Assembly: GCF_008727715.1 (NCBI RefSeq)
Contig: NZ_CP044218.1
Span: 1,240,001 to 1,304,000 of the forward strand
Direction of reading: 5' to 3'
DNA: 64,000 bases
From: Mesorhizobium terrae
Lineage (GTDB): Bacteria > Pseudomonadota > Alphaproteobacteria > Rhizobiales > Rhizobiaceae
This document shows positions 57,372 through 64,000 of the stretch, piece by piece; the stretch's first letter is position 1, and every line of letters starts with the position of its first letter. The translations under genes and the position numbers were made by a program. A model generated the notes under the pieces. It saw only the letters and a program-made list of their open reading frames with translations. It did no database searches and was not told where the DNA came from.

Positions 57372-59209
57372 CCGCCGCGGCGGCTCCATCGGTGCGGCGG
57401 CCGGGTCGCCGCGCCCTCTTTCCCGAGGCGCTGCCCGATCCCGAGGGCGAGGCCGCCGCTGCGATCGCATCGCTGCGCTTTACCGTCACGCTGGCGGATC
57501 GCAGCAAGACGATCGACCTGACGATGCTCGCCGGCCGCAAGGCATTGGCGCGGACCTTTGCCGGCGCGCTCTGGCGCGCCTGCCAGGTCGGTGGTCCGGC
57601 CGGCTCGATCTCGACGGCCTACGCCTATGCCAATGCGCTCAAGACATTTTGGCGCTATCTCGATTCCGCCGGATCGCACGTCGCCCGTCTCTCCGACGTC
57701 AGTGCCGTCTGCATCGACGGCTTCGATTCCTGGATGGAGGGGAGCGGCCTGCATCCCAATCACCGCCTGCACCGCATGAGCAAGGTGCTCAACCTGCTGC
57801 GGCTTGCCGAGGCCGCGGAGCCCAGCCACCTGCCGCCCGATGCCTCACGCCGGCTGATGTACACGAGCGATCGGCCCGGCGTGCGCGCCAGGCCGCGCGA
57901 TGCCTATGGCGATGATGTCGCCGCGGCATTGCGGAAGGCGGCGCGCACCGATCTCGCCGCCATCATCCGCCGCTTGGGCGAGGCCGATCGTATTCCGGCG
58001 GTCGAGGATTCCGATCGGAGCAAGGCGCTGGCAGCAACCCACAAACAGGTAATGGAAGTGATCGACGCGGAAGGCGTCATCGGGCACAGGCACCCTCTCT
58101 TCAAGCGACTCTACACGCTCCGCCGCGAGAGTGGCCTGCCGAACGATCGCCTGATCCACGATCTGCATGGCCGCCGGCATCTCATCGCCGCCGATCTCGT
58201 GCCGCTCATCGTGCTTATCTCGCTCGACACCGGCATGGAGATCGAAGCGATCAAGGGCTTGCGAGCGGACTGCCTGAAGAACCCGGCGGGCGGCTATGTC
58301 GAGATCGAGTATTGCAAGCGTCGGGCGCGCGGCGCCGAGTGGAAGCGGCTGCGTGTGCGCGACGGCGGTTCCTCGACGCCGGGCGGCTTGATCCGCAAGG
58401 CGCTGCAGTGGACCGGTCCGGCGAGAAGCCGGCTCGGCGCCGACACGCTCTGGGCGCACTGTGCCTGGGGCCGCCTGACCCCTCGGGTGCTCAGCATGAA
58501 GGAGCTCGCGGCTTCATGGACGCGCCGGCACGGCATCCTTGATGAGCGGGGCCAACGCCTTCGCCTCAATCTGACGCGCCTGCGCAAGACGCATAAGGCG
58601 GCATGGTACCGGCGCACGGGCGGCCAGCTCGACCGCTTCGCCGTCGGCCACACTGTCGCGGTCGCGGCCGACCACTACGCCGACATTCCCGCGCTTCGTC
58701 ATCTGCACGAGGCGACAATTGCCGACGCCATGACCGATGCGCTCGACGCCGCGTTCCCCCCCTGTGTCCTGTCGTCGGAGGAGGAAGCGGCCGTCCAGAC
58801 CGATCCCGACAAGGCGACCGGCCTTCCCGTTGTCGGCGCCGCCGCGGTCAAGGCGCTGTTCGGCGGCGAGCAGGACGTCTGGCTCGCCAGTTGCGGCGGC
58901 TTCTACAACAGCCCGTTCGGCTCGGAGGGAGAGGCCTGTCCGTCCCCCTTCTGGGGGTGTCTCGAATGCAGCAATGCCGTGGTCACCGCCCGCAAGGTGC
59001 CCGCGCTCCTGGCCTTCCTCAACTTCATCCGGGCGCAGCGGCAGGTGCTGAGCGAAGCCGACTGGATCGCCAAGTTCGGCCGGGTTCACGGACGCATCGC
59101 CGAACAGATTCTGCCCCGGTTCGCCGACGCCGAGATCGAGGAAGCCCGTCGGATTGGGTCATCGGACCCCGCGCTCCTCTACCTGCCGCCCGAAGCGAGA
59201 GCGCCATGA
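57368..59209 (+). CDS. Tyrosine recombinase B (TnpB-like), Arg I missing
   Basis: A 613-residue protein from the ATG at 57368. The core-binding domain (ALWRACQVGGPAGSISTAYA, YANALKTFWRYLDSAG) is followed by a divergent catalytic domain: the Arg I region reads SLDTGMEIEAIKGL with Glu in place of Arg, the HxxR box reads TRLRKTH, and VGHTVAVAADHYAD gives His and Tyr. It probably works as a partner, not alone. The last 110 residues include a Cys-rich segment (LASCGGF, CPSPFWGCLECSN). Confidence 0.8.
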   Translation: MTAAAAPSVRRPGRRALFPEALPDPEGEAAAAIASLRFTVTLADRSKTIDLTMLAGRKALARTFAGALWRACQVGGPAGSISTAYAYANALKTFWRYLDSAGSHVARLSDVSAVCIDGFDSWMEGSGLHPNHRLHRMSKVLNLLRLAEAAEPSHLPPDASRRLMYTSDRPGVRARPRDAYGDDVAAALRKAARTDLAAIIRRLGEADRIPAVEDSDRSKALAATHKQVMEVIDAEGVIGHRHPLFKRLYTLRRESGLPNDRLIHDLHGRRHLIAADLVPLIVLISLDTGMEIEAIKGLRADCLKNPAGGYVEIEYCKRRARGAEWKRLRVRDGGSSTPGGLIRKALQWTGPARSRLGADTLWAHCAWGRLTPRVLSMKELAASWTRRHGILDERGQRLRLNLTRLRKTHKAAWYRRTGGQLDRFAVGHTVAVAADHYADIPALRHLHEATIADAMTDALDAAFPPCVLSSEEEAAVQTDPDKATGLPVVGAAAVKALFGGEQDVWLASCGGFYNSPFGSEGEACPSPFWGCLECSNAVVTARKVPALLAFLNFIRAQRQVLSEADWIAKFGRVHGRIAEQILPRFADAEIEEARRIGSSDPALLYLPPEARAP

Positions 59210-61371
59210 TGCCGGCACCGATCAAGCTGCCGCAGCACGCGTCGCTGCCTTCGGCCATTTATGGCAACGACGAGCCCGTGCTTGCCGGCGTGGCGGTCAG
59301 GGACGATGCCGACCGCACGCGACTTCCGCGCTTCGGTGACGATCTTTGGGACCTGGGCGCCGCCATTTTCCGGGTGAACGCCCGCTACAGCAATTACCGG
59401 CTGAACCTCGCCCGCATCGCCGATCCCGTCACGCGGCGGCTGGCGAAGGAGTACGTGATCGCCCGCCTGCGCATCCATGTGCCGGGATATCGGGCGCCCT
59501 GCGGCGCGACCTCGGCGATCCGCCTGCTGCGCTACATCCAGCATTTCGCCGCGTTCCTCCGCGCAAGGACTGGCGCCGTCGATCTCAGCCGGATCGATCA
59601 GGCGCTGCTCGACGCCTATCTGGCGTATGCCCGTGACGGCGGACGGCGAACGCCTCACGAGACGGTGAAGTATGTCGAGGTGCCGATCGACCTGCATCAC
59701 CTGGCGCCATGGCTAACCGGCGGCGGCATCGGTTTCCTGCCGTGGCGTGGACGTGCGGCGCACCGCGTTGCCGGCCGGCCGCCAGCGCCCGCCGAGAACG
59801 CCACGCCGCGCATTCCCGAGCCGGTCATCGGCGCCATGCTGCGCTGGGCGCTCAAGTATGTCGAGGTCTATGCGCCCGATATCCTCGCGGCGCGGGCCGA
59901 GCTTGACGCTCTCGAAGCCCGCTGCGCCCGATTGATGGCGCGGGACGCGCGGGCCGGACGGGCCGTGGCCAAGAACTATCGCGCCCGCGTGGCCAAGTGG
60001 CTCGACGTGCGCCGGGCCATGGGCCGAGGCGTGCCGATCTGGGAGCACGCGCCCAATGTGGCCCGCCGCATCGACCCGCTCACCGGCGAAGAGACCCCGC
60101 CCTACAATCTCCATCTGATGCGCCTTCACGCCGGCGCTCCGCAGAGCGGCCGCATCAGCCAGTCCGAGCCGACTGCACGACTGATCGAGAAGGCAGCCGC
60201 CGAGCTCGGAACCGAGATCGGCGGGCTCGATACGCCGATCTCGATCGATCCGGACACCGGACTGCCATGGCGCGAGCGCTTCGACGGCCTCAGCCTCGCC
60301 CGCGAAGAACGGATGTTGCAGGGCGCCTGCTATCTCGTCTGCGCCTACCTCACCGGCATGCGCGACAGCGAGGTGCAGGCGATGCAGCCGGGTTGCGTGT
60401 CGCCGGTGCGCAGCGCCGACGGCCTGGTCGAGCGGTACCGGCTGCGCAGCACGGTGTACAAGCGCCATGGCGCGCGCGGCGTCACGGCCGACTGGATCAC
60501 GATCGAGCCCGTCGCTCGCGCCGTCGCGGTGATGGAGGTTCTCTCGGCACGCAATCGCCGAGAGAAGGAACTGTCATCCTTGTGGGTGGCGCTGAAGGAC
60601 TGGCCCTGGAGCAACGATCATCTCGGGATGGGTGCAACGCCGACACTCAACCTTTTCCGCGAGGGCCTCGACACGCGCTCGGAGGCCGCGCCGGCGATTC
60701 CGCGCATCGGCGACGAGCCTTGGAAGTTTACGACCCGGCAGCTCCGACGCACGATCGCCTGGTACATCGCCAACCGGCCGTTCGGCACGGTCGCCGGCAA
60801 GATCCAGTACAAGCACGCCTCGGTCGCCATGTTCGAAGGCTATGCCGGATCGGCGCAGGCCGACTTCCGCTTGGCGATCGAGCGCGAACGTGCACTCGGC
60901 CAGCTCGACGACATTGTCGCCCATTACGAGGCCTATCTTCGCCGTGAAGGCCCGGCGGGACCGGGTGCTGCGCGACTGCGACGCGAGTTCGGCCGCGTGC
61001 AGGAGGAACTTGGCGATCTTCCCGGCCGGATCTTGGACCGCAAGCGGCTGCGCACCATGGTTGCCCATCTCGGGCGGACCCTGCATGTCGGTTTCCTCAA
61101 CGACTGCCTGTTCGATGCAGCGACCGCGCTCTGCCTCACCGGCGCGCCAGATGCCGAGCGGACGGCGCCGGCCCTATCGCGCTGCAGCCCCGACCGGTGC
61201 CCGAACGCCTGCCTGACCGCCCGGCACCGCGAACCGTGGCAGGCCTCGATCGTCGAGGGCGAAGCGCTTCTGGCCGACCGGCGTCTATCGCCGCTGCAGC
61301 GCACGGCGATCCTGCGGGACAACGAGCGCAAGTGCCGGCTGATCGCGCCTCTCATGGACGGTGACGCATGA
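59206..61371 (+). CDS. Tyrosine recombinase C
   Basis: A 721-residue protein from the ATG at 59206. AYLTGMRDSEVQAMQPG provides Arg I, TTRQLRRTIAWYIANRPFG the second Arg (Thr in place of the usual His), and IQYKHASVAMFEGYAG His and Tyr. A C-terminal 150-residue extension ends with a Cys cluster (SRCSPDRCPNACLTARH). It overlaps both neighbours by 4 bases. Confidence 0.82.
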   Translation: MMPAPIKLPQHASLPSAIYGNDEPVLAGVAVRDDADRTRLPRFGDDLWDLGAAIFRVNARYSNYRLNLARIADPVTRRLAKEYVIARLRIHVPGYRAPCGATSAIRLLRYIQHFAAFLRARTGAVDLSRIDQALLDAYLAYARDGGRRTPHETVKYVEVPIDLHHLAPWLTGGGIGFLPWRGRAAHRVAGRPPAPAENATPRIPEPVIGAMLRWALKYVEVYAPDILAARAELDALEARCARLMARDARAGRAVAKNYRARVAKWLDVRRAMGRGVPIWEHAPNVARRIDPLTGEETPPYNLHLMRLHAGAPQSGRISQSEPTARLIEKAAAELGTEIGGLDTPISIDPDTGLPWRERFDGLSLAREERMLQGACYLVCAYLTGMRDSEVQAMQPGCVSPVRSADGLVERYRLRSTVYKRHGARGVTADWITIEPVARAVAVMEVLSARNRREKELSSLWVALKDWPWSNDHLGMGATPTLNLFREGLDTRSEAAPAIPRIGDEPWKFTTRQLRRTIAWYIANRPFGTVAGKIQYKHASVAMFEGYAGSAQADFRLAIERERALGQLDDIVAHYEAYLRREGPAGPGAARLRREFGRVQEELGDLPGRILDRKRLRTMVAHLGRTLHVGFLNDCLFDAATALCLTGAPDAERTAPALSRCSPDRCPNACLTARHREPWQASIVEGEALLADRRLSPLQRTAILRDNERKCRLIAPLMDGDA

Positions 61372-61808
61372 CCGCGCTCGGGCCGAAGAGCCAAGCGGCG
61401 CTAAGGGCTGCCATGAAGCGGTTGCTCGACGGCCGCCCTGAACGCACCGACGGGGCGCTGACCGTCGCCAACCTGGCGCGCGAGGCCGGCGTCAGCCGAG
61501 CGACGGCGAACCGGGCCGGCGATCTTCTCGCCGAGCTCCGCGCGGCCGAAGCCCGCCTGCGGCGATCGTCGCCCAGGGCCCTCAAGGAACGCATCCATGC
61601 TCTGGAAGCGGAACTACGCGCCGTGCGTGGTGCCGAGATGGCGGAGCTGCGGGCGCTCACCCGGACGCTCGCGCAGCACATCCAGATGCTGACGTTGCAG
61701 CTCGCCGAGCGAGATGCCGTCATCGAAGGTCTGCGAGCGGAGCTGTCTCGATCCGTGGACGCCAGGGTCGTCCCGTTGCGGCGTCCGCCTCTGGACGGCA
61801 CCGGCTGA
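61368..61808 (+). CDS. Small HTH/coiled-coil protein (TnpC/DUF6262-like)
   Basis: A 146-residue protein. An N-terminal HTH (LTVANLAREAGVSRATANRA) is followed by a long coiled coil (ERIHALEAELRAVRGAEMAE, LRALTRTLAQHIQMLTLQLA). Proteins of this shape end Tn554-type operons as TnpC, which influences integration orientation and efficiency. The ATGA overlap with recombinase C puts it in the same operon. Confidence 0.78.
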   Translation: MTALGPKSQAALRAAMKRLLDGRPERTDGALTVANLAREAGVSRATANRAGDLLAELRAAEARLRRSSPRALKERIHALEAELRAVRGAEMAELRALTRTLAQHIQMLTLQLAERDAVIEGLRAELSRSVDARVVPLRRPPLDGTG

Positions 61809-61919
61809 CAGCCGCGCTTCATCCTGACCGGTCCAGGCGCCGCTCGCCGGTCATGGCTGCCTCCCGTGCTCGCCCGTCGAGGCAGGGCTCGGGTTGTGGC
61901 AGACGCTGCCGGCCCATCA

Positions 61920-61951
61920 ACCCTGTTCCGCACCAGCACCGAGAACAGGGT
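61920..61951. other. Hairpin in the leader of the second ArdC gene
   Basis: ACCCTGTTC, a 14-base loop, GAACAGGGT: a 9-bp perfect inverted repeat in the 216-bp gap before the second ArdC gene. It may be an operator or leader structure. Confidence 0.45.
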
Positions 61952-62024
61952 GTGACGGCCCGGCTTCCCGCGTCTGCCCCTGCCGCCTCGCCCTCGACGG
62001 AGAGGGCGAACACAGGAGGCAGCC

Positions 62025-62951
62025 ATGACCACCGATCGCACACCCCAGCCCCGGAACGACATCTACGAGCGTGTCACCAGCCAGATCATCGCCGCCATCG
62101 AGGCCGGCGCCGACCAGTACCGGATGCCCTGGCACCACGACGGATCGGCCATCACTACGCCCGTCAACGTCGCCTCGCGCAAGGCCTATCGTGGCGTCAA
62201 CGTCATCGCACTCTGGGCCGCCGCGCACGCCGCCGGCTTTCCCGCCGGCATCTGGGGCACCTATCGCCAGTGGCAGGCGCTCGGCGCCCAGGTCCGCAAG
62301 GGCGAGCGCGGGCACCTCGTCGTGTTCTGGAAGACCGTCGATCGCCACGGCAAGGCAGACGTACAGGACGGCGACGAGGATCGCGACGAGCCCGCCCGGC
62401 GCATGTTCGCCCGCGGCTACACGGTCTTCAACTGCGCGCAGGTCGACGGCTACACGCCGCCCGAGATACCGGTGCTACCCGAGGCCGAGCGCATCGAGCG
62501 GGCCGAACGGTTCTGCGCAGCGCTCGGCATCGACATCCGCCACGGCGGATCGCAGGCCTGTTACCGCCCATCCACCGACCACGTGCAGATGCCCGACTTC
62601 GCCTGCTTCCGCGATGCCGCAGCCTATTACGCCGTGCTGCTCCACGAATGCGGGCACGCCTCCGGCGCCAGGCATCGCCTCGACCGTGATCTCTCCGGAC
62701 GGTTCGGCTCGGCCGCCTATGCTATGGAGGAATGCACGGTCGAGCTCCTGAGCGCCATGATCTGCGCCGACCTCCATCTCAGCGTCGAGCCGCGGCCCGA
62801 CCACGCCAGCTATATCGCCTCCTGGCTCGAGGTGCTTCGCTCCGACAAGCGCGCGATCTTCACCGCCGCAGCCAAGGCGCAGCAGATCGCCGACTGGCTG
62901 CACGCCCAGCAGGGCAACGCTTGCCGGAACGACGTCAGGGGCGCCGCATAG
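62025..62951 (+). CDS. ArdC-type antirestriction protein, intact
   Basis: A 308-residue protein with AGGAGG seven bases before the ATG. DUF1738 ssDNA-binding domain at the N-terminus (DIYERVTSQIIAAIEAGADQ, YRGVNVIALWAAAHAAGFPA, RKGERGHLVVFWKTVD) and a zincin domain with LLHECGHASG (HExxH) at about 210. The C-terminal part (MEECTVELLSAMICADLHL) is present, unlike the first copy. These proteins shield transferred DNA from host restriction. It lies between the recombinase unit and the mercury genes. Confidence 0.88.
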   Translation: MTTDRTPQPRNDIYERVTSQIIAAIEAGADQYRMPWHHDGSAITTPVNVASRKAYRGVNVIALWAAAHAAGFPAGIWGTYRQWQALGAQVRKGERGHLVVFWKTVDRHGKADVQDGDEDRDEPARRMFARGYTVFNCAQVDGYTPPEIPVLPEAERIERAERFCAALGIDIRHGGSQACYRPSTDHVQMPDFACFRDAAAYYAVLLHECGHASGARHRLDRDLSGRFGSAAYAMEECTVELLSAMICADLHLSVEPRPDHASYIASWLEVLRSDKRAIFTAAAKAQQIADWLHAQQGNACRNDVRGAA

Positions 62952-62967
62952 GCGCTCCTCGACCCGA

Positions 62968-63396
62968 TCAGTTGACAGTTCGCTCCCGGAACAGCGCCTC
63001 AATCAGCGGACATTCCGGCCGCGTGCCGTCGGCGCATTGCGCGACGACGTCCTTGAGCACCCGCTCCATGCGCTTCAGGTCAGCGATCTTCGCCCGCACA
63101 TCGTCGAGATGCGCGGCGGCGACCGCGCTTGCCTCGGCGCAGGGCTGGTCGCGTTCGTCGACCAGGCGCAACAGCTCGCGGATTTCGTCGAGTGAGAAGC
63201 CGAGCTCGCGTGCCCGCAGCACAAAGCGAAGGCGCCGCTCGTGCGTCGTGTCGTAGCTGCGGTAGCCGGCCGCCGTGCGCGGTGGCTCGGGCAGGAGCCC
63301 GACCTTCTCGTAGTAGCGCACAGTCTCCAGATTGCTGCCCGTCCGCCGGGCGAGCTCAGCCCGCTGCAGGCCCTTCACGCCAGCGTGATCGCGCAT
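62968..63396 (-). CDS. merR: MerR mercury-responsive regulator
   Basis: A 142-residue protein from the ATG at 63396. N-terminal winged helix (LQRAELARRTGSNLETVRYY, EKVGLLPEPPRTAAGYRSYD). The three Hg-binding cysteines of MerR are in place: DQPCAEA and the pair in QCADGTRPECPLIEAL. It binds the operator between itself and merT, represses without mercury and activates when Hg(II) binds. Confidence 0.92.
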   Translation of the reverse strand: MRDHAGVKGLQRAELARRTGSNLETVRYYEKVGLLPEPPRTAAGYRSYDTTHERRLRFVLRARELGFSLDEIRELLRLVDERDQPCAEASAVAAAHLDDVRAKIADLKRMERVLKDVVAQCADGTRPECPLIEALFRERTVN

Positions 63397-63410
63397 CGCA
63401 AAAATCCCTC

Positions 63411-63441
63411 TTGACCCTGTAGTTGCTACAGACCGCATGGT
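63411..63441 (+). promoter_or_regulatory. mer operator/promoter
   Basis: TTGACC (63411-63416), a 19-base spacer and CATGGT (63436-63441). The dyad CTGTAG-TTG-CTACAG sits in the spacer. A 19-base spacer with a central dyad is the hallmark of MerR-controlled promoters. It reads toward merT. Confidence 0.85.
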
Positions 63442-63482
63442 ACTGCGCAATGAGGATTTCGGCAAGGAAAGCGAGATCGGAC

Positions 63483-63908
63483 ATGGATATATCGCGACCC
63501 AGCACGGCGGGCATGACGTCCGCCACGACCGACGTGCTCGCGTCGGACCGAGCCGAAGTCGGACGGCAGCGCCTGGTCGCCGTCGGCGGCATTCTCGGCG
63601 CGCTTGCCGCCTCCTCGTGCTGCATCGTCCCGCTCATCCTGTTTAGCCTAGGCATTGGTGGCGCCTGGATCGGCAATCTGACGGCGCTCGCGCCCTACAA
63701 GCCGCTCTTCGTCGCCGGGACGACGGGCGTTCTCGGCTACGGCTTCTATCTCGTCTACTGGAAGCCGAGGCGGGCCTGCGCCGAGGATGCTGCCTGCGCG
63801 CGCCCGATCCCCAGCCGCATTGTCCAGATCGCGCTCTGGTTTGCGACGGTGCTCGTCGCGGCCGCCTTCGCATTCGACTACGTCGCCCCGCTGCTGCTTT
63901 CCGCCTGA
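63483..63908 (+). CDS. merT: Mercuric ion transporter MerT
   Basis: A 141-residue membrane protein (another start at 63513 is possible). Three spans: VGGILGALAASSCCIVPLIL with the vicinal Cys pair of helix 1, the second around FVAGTTGVLGYGFYLVYW, and the third QIALWFATVLVAAAFAFDYV. The cytoplasmic loop has RRACAEDAACAR with the second Cys pair. It passes Hg(II) from MerP to the cytoplasmic reductase. Confidence 0.92.
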   Translation: MDISRPSTAGMTSATTDVLASDRAEVGRQRLVAVGGILGALAASSCCIVPLILFSLGIGGAWIGNLTALAPYKPLFVAGTTGVLGYGFYLVYWKPRRACAEDAACARPIPSRIVQIALWFATVLVAAAFAFDYVAPLLLSA

Positions 63909-63930
63909 CACCAAGAGGAGACCCGTCCCA

Positions 63931-64000
63931 TGAAGAAGAGTTTGAGTGCTCTTGCTTTGATCATGTCGGTGATGACCGCGCCTGCCGTGTTCGCTACCGA
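63931..64000 (+). CDS. merP: MerP, start only
   Basis: The window ends 70 bases into this gene. The visible part (MKKSLSALALIMSVMTAPAV, then FAT) is a signal peptide, and GAGGAGA lies upstream of the ATG. Position after merT and the leader fit the periplasmic mercury-binding protein MerP. Confidence 0.8.

Overview
The window looks like accessory DNA from a GC-rich alphaproteobacterium, probably a rhizobial-type Hyphomicrobiales (for example Mesorhizobium-like). This is inferred from codon use, the style of the phage proteins, a tRNA-Arg(CCG) fragment used as an attachment site, and the integrase type. No housekeeping chromosomal gene is visible. Two mobile elements lie head to tail: a siphovirus-type prophage (window start to about 47.5 kb) and the left part of a genomic island or integrative element (about 47.5 kb to beyond the right edge).

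Prophage, left arm (about 0.4-17.6 kb, nearly all on the minus strand): a long early operon with a DnaN-like sliding clamp, a ParB-domain protein, a DUF1653 protein, a divergent adenine methyltransferase, an HNH nuclease with a duplicated N-terminal module, and a block pairing a MoxR-type AAA+ ATPase with a vWA/HExxH (DUF2201-type) protein. Between those two lie seven small, end-to-end overlapping genes that look like very divergent paralogues. A DUF3150-like protein and an eighth family member lie further upstream. Twelve copies of a short palindrome, whose arms covary, sit 15-22 bases before start codons throughout this arm. They look like an RNA hairpin family acting at translation initiation.

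Control region (about 17.6-19.1 kb): mostly non-coding. It separates the leftward early genes from the rightward late genes and holds ten GGACA repeats spaced exactly 11 bp apart within three clusters, plus a perfect 10-bp dyad. This is the best candidate for a replication origin or master operator.

Prophage, right arm (19.1-46.9 kb, plus strand): HNH nuclease, small and large terminase, portal, prohead protease, HK97-type capsid, head-tail connectors, tail terminator, tail tube, tail chaperones with a probable -1 frameshift, tape measure with a lysozyme-like domain, NlpC/P60 and tip proteins, a tail fibre carrying an SGNH esterase, then a lysis cassette (peptidase/PG-binding endolysin, lipobox protein, holin-like protein). 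A secreted, AT-richer minus-strand gene at 43.0-43.6 kb is a probable moron. A strong UUCG terminator closes the late operon.

Island (47.5 kb onward): a 45-bp tRNA-Arg 3' fragment is followed by a DUF4102-type integrase. Next comes a three-gene, overlapping minus-strand operon with a near-consensus promoter: DUF4143-type ATPase, HamA-like (DUF1837) nuclease and HamB-like helicase, a Hachiman-type anti-phage system with an unusual first gene. An ArdC-type antirestriction gene follows, cut off at its 3' end by a Tn554-like unit of three tyrosine recombinases and a small DUF6262-like protein. Beyond it are a second, intact ArdC gene and the start of a mercury-resistance operon (merR, merT, start of merP).
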